Source of the DNA: Thalassobellus sediminis
GTDB taxonomy: Bacteria; Bacteroidota; Bacteroidia; Flavobacteriales; Flavobacteriaceae
NCBI RefSeq assembly: GCF_044386045.1
Contig: NZ_JBISCD010000040.1
Coordinates: forward strand, 1,054,001-1,118,000
Reading direction: 5' to 3'
DNA length: 64,000 nucleotides
Below the pieces are notes generated by a model. That model made no database searches. It was given only the letters and a program-made list of their open reading frames with translations, and had not been told where the DNA came from. This document shows positions 24,080 through 32,766 of this stretch, piece by piece. The first letter of the stretch is position 1, and each line of letters opens with the position of its first letter. Both the position numbers and the translations under genes were made by a program.

Positions 24080-25271
24080 GTTCTATAGCACGTTTTAAGG
24101 CAATTTGTATGGTGGTTCCTTTTCCTATTTCAGATTGTAAAACTTTTATTTTACCATCATGAAAATCTTCAATAATACGTTTTGTAAGCGATAATCCTAA
24201 GCCCCAACCTCGTTTTTTTGTGGTATAACCCGTGTCAAATATTCTATTAAAATCTTTTTTAAGAATACCTTTCCCTGTATCGCTAACACTTACTTTTATA
24301 TTGTTTTCTAGTTGCGAAATTTCTACGGTAAGTTTGCCACGACCTTTCATAGCATCAATAGCATTTTTTACTAAGTTTTCAATGGTCCAACTATATAGTT
24401 GCTTATTAAGGTTTACAATAATATCTCCTTCAGGTATTATAATTTTAAAATCTACTAGCTTAGAAGATCTCGATTTTAAATAATCATAGGAGTTTATAGT
24501 TTCTTCAATAATATTTAATGGTTCTAAAACAGGAATGGAGCCAATTTTACTAAAACGTTCGGTAATAGTTTGTAGCCTGTCTATATCTTTTTCCATTTCA
24601 ATAATATAATCTGGATCTACATTTTCTGTTTTTAAAATTTCTGTCCATCCAATTAAGGAAGATAAAGGGGTACCAATTTGATGCGCTGTTTCTTTTGCCA
24701 TACCAGACCAAAGTTTATTTTGGATGGCATTTTTATTGCTACTGTAAAAAAAGAAGATAACGGCACCAAATAAAAATACAATAAGAAGTAGTGCTAATGG
24801 ATAATATTTTAGCTTGTTTATAAGCGGTGAGTTACCGTAGTGAAGTGTTAGGTTTAAACCCTGAAGAATTAAAGGTTCATTTTCCGAATTAAACTTTTTA
24901 ATTAATTTAGTTGAATGTTTATAAACATAAATAGAATCTAAGTTTTCTTGAGTAGAATCTTTTAAAAGATCATACCCATTAATATTTCGGTAGCTTATAA
25001 TGTTGTTTTCTGAATCTATAAGTAGCATTGGTGATGTTACGGTAGAATCTAGAACTATTTTTTGAGCTATTTTATTAATTTCTTGGTTAGGGGTGAAAAG
25101 ATTTTTTGAAAATTCATTGTAAGCATAAGTCCAAGTTTTCATTTTTATACGTTCTTCTTTTTTAAAATGTTGAAAAAAGACATAAGTATTCCATAAAATT
25201 AGAGATACTATAGCAAAAGAAGCAACAATAATAACCCATTTAAATACATTACTATTTTTGGTCAAAATCAT
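24069..25271 (-). CDS. Membrane sensor histidine kinase
   Basis: 400 residues. Two membrane helices (about 11-31 and 156-177) enclose a periplasmic sensor region of about 120 residues. The HisKA motif is MAKETAHQIGTPLSSLIGW (His197), a variant with ETAHQIGTP seen in Bacteroidota kinases of this kind. The ATPase domain shows the N box (WTIENLVKNAIDAM), G1 (VSDTGKGI), and G2 (KRGWGLGLSL). No response regulator lies next to it, so the partner is elsewhere. The downstream gene for a zinc-ribbon membrane protein overlaps by 11 bp. The signal sensed cannot be told. Confidence 0.92.
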   Translation of the reverse strand: MILTKNSNVFKWVIIVASFAIVSLILWNTYVFFQHFKKEERIKMKTWTYAYNEFSKNLFTPNQEINKIAQKIVLDSTVTSPMLLIDSENNIISYRNINGYDLLKDSTQENLDSIYVYKHSTKLIKKFNSENEPLILQGLNLTLHYGNSPLINKLKYYPLALLLIVFLFGAVIFFFYSSNKNAIQNKLWSGMAKETAHQIGTPLSSLIGWTEILKTENVDPDYIIEMEKDIDRLQTITERFSKIGSIPVLEPLNIIEETINSYDYLKSRSSKLVDFKIIIPEGDIIVNLNKQLYSWTIENLVKNAIDAMKGRGKLTVEISQLENNIKVSVSDTGKGILKKDFNRIFDTGYTTKKRGWGLGLSLTKRIIEDFHDGKIKVLQSEIGKGTTIQIALKRAIEHAG

Positions 25272-25366
25272 GGTGGTATTAATTAATTATGTAATATAAT
25301 GCAAATCTGTTAATATTATTGTTCAAGTTGTTAGTAAATCAGTTTTTAGTTGAAGAACATAATAGT

Positions 25367-25374
25367 TACATTTG
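25367..25374 (+). promoter_or_regulatory. Possible -7 box (TACATTTG) in the 305-bp divergent gap
   Basis: The gap 25272-25576 separates the minus-strand kinase from the plus-strand DUF3127 gene. TACATTTG fits TAnnTTTG, with a TTG at 25350-25352 only 14 bp upstream. The start would give a leader of about 195 nt. Apart from this box the gap is AT-rich and shows no gene or stable structure. Confidence 0.35.
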
Positions 25375-25576
25375 TTCAAAATAAAAAAGTTTAATAACCT
25401 TATTAGGTGTAAAAACCTTGTGTGTTAGTTAAATAGACGGTTTTATTTGGTTCAGATTTACTAATTTTATTTTTTTTACTTGTAGTTTTTGTTCAGTTTA
25501 AATACAAATTGAATAATATTATTAAGTTAAAAAAAGTTAATTTTAAAATAGTATTAATAGATATAAATAGGAATAA

Positions 25577-25954
25577 ATGGAAGTTCAAGGAAGAATTAAA
25601 ATGGTAGGAGAAACTCAAACTTTTGGTAGTAATGGGTTTAGAAAAAGAGAAGTTGTTGTAACAACAGAAGAACAATACCCACAACATATAATGGTGGAGT
25701 TTGTACAAGATAAAACTGAGTTGTTGAATAGCTATAAAGAAGGACAACAAGTAAAAATAAGCATCAATTTAAGAGGTAGAGAATGGGTTAATCCACAAGG
25801 AGAAACTAAATATTTTAATTCTATACAAGGATGGAGAATTGAAGCATTACAAGCTGAAGCTTCTGGAGGAAATATGCCACCAGTACCACCAGCAGATGCT
25901 TTTGAACCAGCAGGCGATTTAAAAGAAGACGATCACGACGATTTACCGTTTTAA
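25577..25954 (+). CDS. DUF3127 protein with SSB-like C-terminal tip
   Basis: 125 residues. The N-terminal 95 residues form a small beta-rich domain (MEVQGRIKMVGETQTFGSNG, FRKREVVVTTEE, VKISINLRGREWVNP, YFNSIQGWRIEAL) of the DUF3127 family, which resembles an OB fold. A flexible linker rich in Gly, Pro and Ala follows, then an acidic end: EDDHDDLPF. The last residues match the DDDLPF/DDDIPF tip of single-stranded DNA-binding protein, which recruits repair proteins. This supports a role as a second ssDNA-binding or SSB-partner-binding protein; that is inference. Highly basic or nuclease motifs are absent. Confidence 0.8.
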   Translation: MEVQGRIKMVGETQTFGSNGFRKREVVVTTEEQYPQHIMVEFVQDKTELLNSYKEGQQVKISINLRGREWVNPQGETKYFNSIQGWRIEALQAEASGGNMPPVPPADAFEPAGDLKEDDHDDLPF

Positions 25955-26045
25955 TAAATACGACACTAAAACTCCTTCACTAATTAGAGGGAAGGTGGAT
26001 TTTTTGATTTCTTAAAGAATCCAAAACCGTAAGGGTCTAAAATTT

Positions 26046-26079
26046 AACCTCAATATTTTAAAAATGTTGAGGTTTTTTA
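26046..26079 (+). terminator. Terminator between DUF3127 and aat
   Basis: AACCTCAATATT / AATGTTGAGGTT stem followed by a T-run. A weaker hairpin with a T-run lies upstream at about 25971-26005. Confidence 0.75.
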
Positions 26080-26089
26080 CTTTTAAAAG

Positions 26090-26713
26090 ATGCATTATTT
26101 AACAAAAAACATATGGTTTCCAGATGTAAATGAAGCTACTGAAGATGGCATTCTAGCTATTGGAGGCGATTTATCTGTAGAGCGTTTATTGTTGGCTTAT
26201 AAATCGGGCATTTTTCCTTGGTTTGAAACAGAAGTGCCAATTTTATGGTGGTCTCCAAATCCGCGTTTTGTATTGTTTCCAGAGAAATTAAAAGTCTCTA
26301 AAAGTATGAGACAAGTATTGCGTAATAAAGATTTTACAGTAACAGTTAACAAAGCTTTTAAAAGGGTAATAGAAGAATGTTCTATAGCTAAAAGAGATGG
26401 GCAAGCTGGTACTTGGATAACCAACGATATGATTGATGCTTATGTGAAATTACACGAATTAGGCTATGCCAAATCTGTTGAGGTTTGGAGAAACGATACA
26501 CTTGTTGGTGGACTTTATGGTATTGATTTAGGTAACCAAGTTTTTTGTGGTGAAAGTATGTTTGCTAAAGTGAGTAATGCTAGCAAAGTGGGTTTTATAA
26601 CGTTTATTCAAAACACCAATTATAAACTTGTTGATTGCCAAGTGTACACTAATCATTTAGAAAGCTTAGGTGCTGAAGAGATTTCTAGAGAAGTATTTTT
26701 GGAGTATTTGTGA
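26090..26713 (+). CDS. aat: Leucyl/phenylalanyl-tRNA-protein transferase
   Basis: 207 residues, normal length. The enzyme adds Leu or Phe from aminoacyl-tRNA to proteins with N-terminal Arg or Lys, marking them for ClpS/ClpAP degradation (N-degron pathway). Hallmarks: WFPDVNEATEDGILAIGGDLS, LLLAYKSGIFPWF, WWSPNPRFVLFP, GTWITNDMIDAYVKLHELGYAKSVEVW, GGLYGIDLGNQVFCGESMF. The C-terminus ends shortly after HLESLGAEEISREVF. Begins 11 bp after a terminator; convergent with tag downstream. Confidence 0.96.
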   Translation: MHYLTKNIWFPDVNEATEDGILAIGGDLSVERLLLAYKSGIFPWFETEVPILWWSPNPRFVLFPEKLKVSKSMRQVLRNKDFTVTVNKAFKRVIEECSIAKRDGQAGTWITNDMIDAYVKLHELGYAKSVEVWRNDTLVGGLYGIDLGNQVFCGESMFAKVSNASKVGFITFIQNTNYKLVDCQVYTNHLESLGAEEISREVFLEYL

Positions 26714-26742
26714 AAGTAATTGAGTATTACCAAATTTAAAAA

Positions 26743-27306
26743 TCAAACCTCATCATACCTAAAACAACTTTTTATATGATCATTCACCATGCCAGTAGCT
26801 TGCATATGTGCATGCACAACGGTAGAGCCAACAAATTTAAATCCGCGTTTTTTTAAGTCTTTACTTAGGTCATCACTTATAGCTGTTGTTGTAGGTACAT
26901 CTTGCATGGTTTTATATTTGTTTTTTATGGGTTTGCCATCAACAAAATTCCAAATATATTTACTAAAACTGCCAAATTCATCTTGTATTTTCATAAAGGC
27001 TTGTGCATTGGTAACAGTCGCATTTACTTTTAATTTATTTCTTATAATACCTGCATCTTGTAAAAGCGAATCAATTTTGTCTTGTTGGTAGGTCGCTATT
27101 TTTTTGTAATCAAAATTATCAAAGGCCATTCTAAAGTTTTCACGCTTACGTAAAACAGTTATCCAGCTTAAGCCAGCTTGAAAGGTTTCTAAAATTAAAA
27201 ATTCAAAAAGTGTGGCATCATCATAAACGGGAACGCCCCATTCTTTATCGTGATATGCTTCATATAAAGCATCGCCTTTACACCAATTGCATCTATGTTT
27301 TTCCAT
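26743..27306 (-). CDS. tag: DNA-3-methyladenine glycosylase I
   Basis: 187 residues from the ATG at 27306, which gives the normal N-terminus MEKHRCNWCKGD; an in-frame TTG 17 codons upstream would add an untypical tail. The enzyme excises 3-methyladenine from alkylated DNA. Seen: CNWC near the start (zinc ligand Cys), YHDKEWGVPVYDDATLFEFLILE, FQAGLSWITVLRKRENFR with the conserved Glu/Trp pocket residues, and the C-terminal VVHAHMQATGMVNDHIKSCFR holding the remaining zinc ligands (His, Cys). The gene is single and convergent with aat. Confidence 0.96.
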   Translation of the reverse strand: MEKHRCNWCKGDALYEAYHDKEWGVPVYDDATLFEFLILETFQAGLSWITVLRKRENFRMAFDNFDYKKIATYQQDKIDSLLQDAGIIRNKLKVNATVTNAQAFMKIQDEFGSFSKYIWNFVDGKPIKNKYKTMQDVPTTTAISDDLSKDLKKRGFKFVGSTVVHAHMQATGMVNDHIKSCFRYDEV

Positions 27307-27379
27307 GTTAATTTTATTAAAATGTAAGGAGTTAAAATAAAGCATGACAAAAGTCATCTTAATTAAAACACCAAGATAC

Positions 27380-27387
27380 TAATTTTG
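27380..27387 (+). promoter_or_regulatory. Predicted -7 box of the thioredoxin-fold gene (TAATTTTG)
   Basis: TAnnTTTG match 23 bp before the start codon at 27411, giving a leader of about 17-20 nt. Confidence 0.55.
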
Positions 27388-27410
27388 TGTAATCCAAAAT
27401 AAATTATATT

Positions 27411-28028
27411 ATGAGCTCAATTATAGAAACTAGTTTGCAAAAAGGCATATCTTATCAGGCTTACAGAGAGTTGGTTAAGTATTTAGTGGATGAGAAGTCG
27501 AATACAGGAGATGAAAAAACAAAAACATTAGCAAACTATACAAAGCTTAATGATAAACGTATGAAGCGTTGGGATAAAACCATAAAAATATCGGAAGCTT
27601 CAAAACGCAAGATTAACGAATTTCGTCATCATATTACTTGGTTAGTTATTACCGAAAGTTGGTGTGGAGATGCAGCACATATATTGCCTGCAATAAATAA
27701 GATCTCTGAATTGAGTTCTTATATTGAAATGAAAATTGTGACTCGCGATGAGAATAAGGAGTTAATGGATGCTTTTTTAACTCATGGTACGCGTTCTGTT
27801 CCTAAATTAATTATGATTGATGATGAAACAGGTGAAGTTTTAAATACCTACGGACCACGACCAAGTGAAGCAGCAAGCTATGTAAGTAGATTTAAGGCTG
27901 AAAATGGTAAATTAACCTCAGCTTTTAAAGAAGATTTACAACATTGGTATAATGATGATAAAGGACAAAATATTATACAGGATGTTACCGAAATGCTTTG
28001 TCAGTTAGAACCTAATGTTTGCCAATAA
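27411..28028 (+). CDS. Thioredoxin-fold protein with single-cysteine WCGDA motif
   Basis: 205 residues, cytoplasmic. The middle (LVITESWCGDAAHILPAINKIS) is a thioredoxin active-site loop with only the first cysteine (Cys85; the second position is Ala88). A THGTRSVPKLIMID segment supplies the cis-proline. This fits the Bacteroidota group of thioredoxin family proteins with WCGD-A/S motifs. With one Cys it cannot form the usual internal disulfide; glutathione-like, bacillithiol or monothiol chemistry is possible. It overlaps the convergent TonB-like gene by 17 bp. Confidence 0.8.
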   Translation: MSSIIETSLQKGISYQAYRELVKYLVDEKSNTGDEKTKTLANYTKLNDKRMKRWDKTIKISEASKRKINEFRHHITWLVITESWCGDAAHILPAINKISELSSYIEMKIVTRDENKELMDAFLTHGTRSVPKLIMIDDETGEVLNTYGPRPSEAASYVSRFKAENGKLTSAFKEDLQHWYNDDKGQNIIQDVTEMLCQLEPNVCQ

Positions 28029-28728
28029 AATAAAATGTGATAGACCCTATTTGAGATTTTTTTGATGCATCTGCACTAAATTGAGATTTTTTTGCATAAT
28101 CTAAAGCATGCTCAATTAAGCATTCATTTGTAGAATTTGAAGATGTATTTACATAAGCATCTACAACACTTCCTTTATTGTTTACAGTAATATTTATAAC
28201 AATTTTGCCATCAACTTCACAAAGGTAAACCGGTATGGGAATATGTACTTTTGTTCTATTTGTTAACGAAAAGCTTATGGTACTTTTAGAATTGTTACTA
28301 GCTTCTTTTTGTTTTTTTAATAAATCATTGACTTTGTCAAAAGAAGAAAGTTCATCTTTATTTACTTTAGAAACATCCGTTGGCTCATAGGTTTTTGTAT
28401 AAGCTTCTTTGCTTTCCATTGTATTGCTTTCTCTAGGAACATAATCTTCTGGAGGCGCAATTAGTTTATAGGCTTGCGCAAAGTGTTTGCTTTTTTGAGT
28501 TTCATTAAAGGCTTTGTTGGTTTCAGCTTTACTAGCGTTTAATTTTTCTATAGCTTCTAGTGTTTTAACTTCTTCTTTGGTTAGTTCTTTTTCAGGTTCA
28601 ATTTCATAATAACTTTCAGAAGCTAATTCATTGTGCTGTTTTAAGCTTAAATTGAAAACAGACAGCATCACGGTTCCAGTAATAAGAAGCGTTATGAGTA
28701 GGGCTTTATGTTGATTTGTTAGGTTCAA
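28012..28728 (-). CDS. TonB-like energy-transducer protein (C-terminal TonB-type domain)
   Basis: 238 residues if it starts at the TTG at 28728; an in-frame stop lies a few codons upstream and no ATG precedes the membrane helix, so TTG is likely. One N-terminal membrane helix (LLITLLITGTVMLSVFNLSL), then a long charged, Lys/Glu-rich, proline-poor periplasmic stretch. The C-terminal 75 residues (PVYLCEVDGKIVINITVNNKGSVVDAYVN, CLIEHALDYAKKSQFSAD, GSITFYFIGKH) have the strand-helix-strand plan of TonB/energy transducer domains. It may serve envelope receptors or be a degenerate paralogue. Confidence 0.65.
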   Translation of the reverse strand: MNLTNQHKALLITLLITGTVMLSVFNLSLKQHNELASESYYEIEPEKELTKEEVKTLEAIEKLNASKAETNKAFNETQKSKHFAQAYKLIAPPEDYVPRESNTMESKEAYTKTYEPTDVSKVNKDELSSFDKVNDLLKKQKEASNNSKSTISFSLTNRTKVHIPIPVYLCEVDGKIVINITVNNKGSVVDAYVNTSSNSTNECLIEHALDYAKKSQFSADASKKSQIGSITFYFIGKH

Positions 28729-28779
28729 ATCGATTTATTTATAGCAAATATTTAATGAATATACGTAAATTTAAAAAAC

Positions 28780-29472
28780 TTAGCCTTTAAGAGACTTGAT
28801 AAAGGCTTCAATAGATACACCATTAGTAACATTAAAATCACCAATTTTTGTGCGACGTAAAGCCGATAAATGTCCTCCAGAGTTTAAGGCTTTGCCAAAA
28901 TCGTTTGCTAATGAGCGTATGTAAGTACCTTTGCTACAAACCACTCTAAAGTCTATATTTAAACCATCAATTTTTGTGATTTCAAATTCTGAAATTGAAA
29001 CGGTTCTAGATTTTATTTCAACAGTTTCTCCTGCTCTAGCATATTCGTATAAACGTTTTCCGTCTTTTTTTAATGCTGAAAATACGGGCGGAAATTGTTG
29101 AATCTCTCCTGTAAATTGTGCTGTTGTTTTATGAATTAAATCGTCTGTAATATGTGCTGTTGGAAAGGTTTCGTTTATCTCCGATTCTAAATCGTATGAA
29201 GGTGTAGTGCTTCCTAAAACAATAGTGCCAGTGTATTCTTTTATTTGACCTTGAAACGTGTCAATTTGTTTGGTCATTTTACCAGTGCAAATAACTAATA
29301 ACCCAGTAGCTAAAGGGTCTAAAGTGCCAGCATGACCTACTTTTATTTTTTTTATATTGAAAGCTTGACGGATTTCCCAACGTAGTTTATTAACCACTTG
29401 AAAAGAGGTCCAATTAAGAGGCTTGTCAATTAATAGAACGTGTCCGGATAGGTAGTCTTCGGCAGTTTTCAT
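28780..29472 (-). CDS. truB: tRNA pseudouridine(55) synthase
   Basis: 230 residues. Makes pseudouridine 55 in the T-loop of tRNAs. Motifs: VLLIDKPLNWTSFQVVNKLR at the start, KVGHAGTLDPLATGLLV with catalytic Asp52, KEYTGTIVLGSTTPSYDLE, QFPPVFSALKKDGKRLYEYAR, and VVCSKGTYIRSLANDFG. It lacks the extra C-terminal PUA domain of the longer proteobacterial form, as is usual in Bacteroidota. It follows uppP by 2 bp, the conserved order in this phylum. Confidence 0.96.
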   Translation of the reverse strand: MKTAEDYLSGHVLLIDKPLNWTSFQVVNKLRWEIRQAFNIKKIKVGHAGTLDPLATGLLVICTGKMTKQIDTFQGQIKEYTGTIVLGSTTPSYDLESEINETFPTAHITDDLIHKTTAQFTGEIQQFPPVFSALKKDGKRLYEYARAGETVEIKSRTVSISEFEITKIDGLNIDFRVVCSKGTYIRSLANDFGKALNSGGHLSALRRTKIGDFNVTNGVSIEAFIKSLKG

Positions 29473-29474
29473 TT

Positions 29475-30269
29475 TTAATTCATTAAAGAATAACCAATAG
29501 CTATAATACCAACAATAGCACAGTAAATGGCAAAATATGAGAGTTTACTCTTTTTAACAAGAGATATCATCCAAGTACATGCAAATAAACCAGCAACAAA
29601 GGCGGCTACGAATCCTATTGAAAGCGACGTAAAATTTCCACTATCATAAGTTAAATCGCCACTTAAAACATCTTTAGCAATCTTGCCAAAAATTAAGGGT
29701 ACTACCATTAAAAATGAAAATCGTGCTGCTTTAGTTTTGTCGTTACCAAGTAAAACCGATGTAGATATAGTTGCTCCAGAACGCGAAATACCTGGAAGCA
29801 TCGCAATAGCTTGAGATATGCCTATTGCAAAGGCGTTTTTAAAAGACACTTTTTTGTCTGTATCTTTTGCTTTGTCAGCTAAAAATAATAAAATAGCTGT
29901 AATTATTAGCATAGCACCAACAAGTAGAATATTACCGCCAAAAAGCGCTTCTAATTGCTCTTCAAAAAACAATCCAACTACTACGGCTGGAATCATTGAG
30001 ATCGCTATTTTAGATATGAATTCTAAGTCCTCGTTCCATTTAAACTTTAAAGCGCCTTTTATTAGGTCTAAAATATCTTTTCTAAAAACAACTATAGTAC
30101 TTAAGGCTGTTGCAAAATGTAAAACTACTGTTAAAAGAAGACTTTCTTCTGGCACAGAATTATCGCCAAGAATAGCTTTTCCAATTTCTAAATGCCCGCT
30201 AGATGATACAGGTAAAAATTCAGTAAGTCCTTGAATAATACCAAGAATGATTGAGTCTATTATATCCAT
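29475..30269 (-). CDS. uppP: Undecaprenyl-diphosphatase (bacitracin resistance protein)
   Basis: 264 residues, polytopic membrane protein with about seven to eight helices. Recycles the lipid carrier undecaprenyl diphosphate for peptidoglycan and surface glycan synthesis. Motifs: ILGIIQGLTEFLPVSSSGHL (Glu17 and Ser-rich active site) and AMLPGISRSGATIS (conserved Arg). Forms an operon with truB (2 bp gap). In related genomes ftsX and the DUF3098 gene normally lie directly upstream; here a convergently arranged glycerate kinase separates them. Confidence 0.97.
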   Translation of the reverse strand: MDIIDSIILGIIQGLTEFLPVSSSGHLEIGKAILGDNSVPEESLLLTVVLHFATALSTIVVFRKDILDLIKGALKFKWNEDLEFISKIAISMIPAVVVGLFFEEQLEALFGGNILLVGAMLIITAILLFLADKAKDTDKKVSFKNAFAIGISQAIAMLPGISRSGATISTSVLLGNDKTKAARFSFLMVVPLIFGKIAKDVLSGDLTYDSGNFTSLSIGFVAAFVAGLFACTWMISLVKKSKLSYFAIYCAIVGIIAIGYSLMN

Positions 30270-30353
30270 GACGCAAAAATATTAAAATACTCCTACAATT
30301 GTTGTAATTAAATAAAGAATAAAGTGTTATTTTAGAAACAAGGTATTCAATCA

Positions 30354-31477
30354 ATGAAAATAGTAATAGCTCCAGATAAATTTAAAAATTCATTAACAGC
30401 ATTAAAATTTTTAATGCTGTAGAAGTAGGTATTAAAGCTATTATTCCTAATGCAACTATTTTAAAATTGCCATTAGCTGATGGTGGAGATGGTACTATTG
30501 ATGTGATGAATCATTATTTAAAAGGAACTGTTGTAAAAGTGAATGTAAACAATCCGTTTTTTCAACCTATCGAAGCGTCGTATTTATATTCTCAAAACTC
30601 TAAAACAGCTTTTATAGAAATGGCAGAAGCTTCTGGAGTCAAGTTATTAAAGCAAGATGAATTTGATTGTAAAAATGCAACCACTTTGGGAACAGGAGAA
30701 ATGATTTTAGATGCCATTAATAAAGGCGCATCTAAAATTATTTTAGGTATTGGCGGGAGTGCAACTAACGATTGCGGTATTGGAATGGCAACCGCTTTAG
30801 GATATCGTTTTTTAGATAAAAATAGAGAAGAGCTAAAACCAATAGGCGCTAATTTGTCTAAAATTGATGCTATAGATTTTGGTAAAGTGCATTATAAATT
30901 GAGGGGTATAAAGTTTAATATAGCATGCGATGTTACAAACCCTTTATACGGAAAAAATGGTGCTGCTTATGTGTATGCAGCTCAAAAAGGAGCTTCAGAA
31001 GAAGCTGTTAAAATGCTTGATAAGGGGTTAGAAGATTTTTCTAAAATCATTGAAAAGACCTTTGCTGTAGATGCAAAATTAGTAAAAGGTGCAGGTGCAG
31101 CAGGAGGTATGGGAATAGCATCAAAAGTATTTTTAAATGGCTCTTTAGAATCGGGAATTCAATTAGTTAAGGGGCTTGCTAATTTTGATGCGCAAATTGA
31201 AGGAGCCGATTGGGTTATTACTGGTGAAGGTAAATTAGATTCTCAAACCCTTTCGGGAAAAACAATTCAAGGTGTTATTACTTCCGCGAAAGCGAAAAAT
31301 ATAAAAGTAGCTGCTTTTTGTGGCGCTATAGATTTTGATGAAAATAGCATTAATAAATTAGGAATAAACTATGCTGATGCTGTATTAAAGCATTCAAAAA
31401 ATTTAGATGATGCTATGCAAAACGGATTTGATTATGTAAAAATATTGGCAGCTAAGTTTGCCGAAAAGATAAGTTAA
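30354..31477 (+). pseudogene. Glycerate kinase with a frameshift near codon 19
   Basis: The ATG at 30354 opens with the exact family start (MKIVIAPDKFKNSLTAL), but the frame stops at 30420. The frame one base back continues without a gap from 30413 (NAVEVGIKAIIPNA) through PLADGGDGTIDVM, GTGEMILDA, LGIGGSATNDCGIGMATALGY, GAGAAGGMGIA, WVITGEGKLDSQTLSGK to the stop at 31477. Both parts together give about 374 residues, the usual length of the GlxK/GarK type. One base seems missing at a T5 run (30408-30412). It could be a true mutation, slippage or a sequencing error. The intact protein would phosphorylate glycerate. Start codon use at 30467 would lose the N-terminal strand. Confidence 0.88.
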
Positions 31478-31732
31478 TTACTTCTTATCAGGATTCAATA
31501 AAATGGCATATACTTGAAAGCCAAAGCCAATAAGAACAACCATTGGTGCCAAACGAATACGACGGAAACTAAAAATTTCAGGATTAAAAACATTAGGGTC
31601 GTCACTACCGCCACCAGACATTAATATAAATCCTAGGGCAATACATGCTAAACCAATAAACATAAATTTATAGTTTTTCTTTCCGAATACAAAAACGGGT
31701 TTTGTAGCGTCTTTTTGTTTTTTTTCTCCCAT
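31478..31732 (-). CDS. DUF3098 small membrane protein
   Basis: 84 residues. Two membrane helices (about 26-43 and 65-80) with a short loop containing GGGSDDPNVFNPEIFSFRRI, the DUF3098 signature of Bacteroidota. Function unknown. It sits 72 bp downstream of ftsX, as usual, which hints at a link to the division or envelope machinery. Its stop directly abuts the stop of the convergent glycerate kinase gene. Confidence 0.88.
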   Translation of the reverse strand: MGEKKQKDATKPVFVFGKKNYKFMFIGLACIALGFILMSGGGSDDPNVFNPEIFSFRRIRLAPMVVLIGFGFQVYAILLNPDKK

Positions 31733-31804
31733 GATTTATATAAAAGTAGTGTTGCAAATTAACGGATTTATTTAAAAATTTACGTTAAGGCTATTATAAA
31801 ATAT

Positions 31805-32683
31805 CTAATAATAAAGGTCGTCTGTTTTTAAATTTAAAAAACGTTGGGTTGCAAAATGTGTGCTAATCCAAGTAATAATAATGCCTAAAGCAAATATAAA
31901 AGCAAAAAGCAAACCTATTAAAACAGGGTTGCTTAATAACTCTAGCTCTGTAAATGTTTGGTTTAAATAATATAAAACAATAGCCATACCTATTAAAGCT
32001 AAAATAGCACCTATAATACCTAAGCGGACACTTTTCCAAACAAATGGGCGACGAATAAATTGTTTGGTAGCGCCAACCATTTGCATGGTTTTTATAGTAA
32101 ATCGTTTGGAGTAAACGGCTAATCTTATAGAGCTATTTATAAGTAAAACAGCAATTAAGGTAAAAATACCACTTATAACCAATACCCAGAAACTTATTTT
32201 TTTAACATTATCGTTCATTAAATTTACCAAATCGTTATCATAAGCCACTTCATCAACAAAGTTTTTAGAAGTTGCCTCTGCCGAAATTTTTTCAAGTTGG
32301 TCAGACGTTACAAAGTCTGCTTTTAAATGCACATCGATAGAATTCTGTAAAGGATTATAGCCTACAAAATCCATAAAATCTTCGCCGTTTTCTGCTTTCA
32401 TTGATTCTGCAGCTTGTTCTTTTGATATGTATTCGGTAGATTTTACATAATCAGACATCGCTAAGCTTTTTTCAAGTTGTTTGGTTTCAACTTCTTTAGC
32501 AGAATCTTTTAAATAGATAGTAAGTACTACTTGCTCCTTAAAATGGTCGGATACTTTTTTTGCGTTTAACACCAGCATACCTAGTAATCCTAATAAAAAC
32601 AATACCAAAGCAATACTTAATACTACTGAAAAGTAAGATGAAATAAGTCTGCGTTTTTGATGTTTTTCAAATGATGAACTCAT
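31805..32683 (-). CDS. ftsX: Cell-division permease-like protein FtsX
   Basis: 292 residues. One N-terminal membrane helix (about 19-41), an extracytoplasmic domain (about 45-165, VVLTIYLKDSAKEVETKQLE, YISKEQAAESMK), then three helices (SFWVLVISGIFTLIAVLLI, LGIIGAILALIGMAIVLYYL, IGLLFAFIFALGIIITWIS). This is the FtsX plan: with the ATPase FtsE it controls cell-wall hydrolases at the septum. The mid-region FTIKTMQMVGATKQFIRRPF is the cytoplasmic coupling segment. ftsE is not in the window, as normal in Bacteroidota where the two genes are apart. Confidence 0.95.
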   Translation of the reverse strand: MSSSFEKHQKRRLISSYFSVVLSIALVLFLLGLLGMLVLNAKKVSDHFKEQVVLTIYLKDSAKEVETKQLEKSLAMSDYVKSTEYISKEQAAESMKAENGEDFMDFVGYNPLQNSIDVHLKADFVTSDQLEKISAEATSKNFVDEVAYDNDLVNLMNDNVKKISFWVLVISGIFTLIAVLLINSSIRLAVYSKRFTIKTMQMVGATKQFIRRPFVWKSVRLGIIGAILALIGMAIVLYYLNQTFTELELLSNPVLIGLLFAFIFALGIIITWISTHFATQRFLNLKTDDLYY

Positions 32684-32766
32684 AAAGTAATTTGGATTAA
32701 TAACGTAAAAATAACAAAGTATTCTAATACTGTATAAATAACAACGCTTAAACTTTCAATATTGTT

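Noticed and set aside
25493..25750. 85-codon minus-strand open frame
   Set aside because: Low-complexity translation (Phe/Leu-rich) antisense to the DUF3127 gene.
29818..30234. 138-codon plus-strand open frame
   Set aside because: Antisense to uppP; low-complexity translation, no family features.
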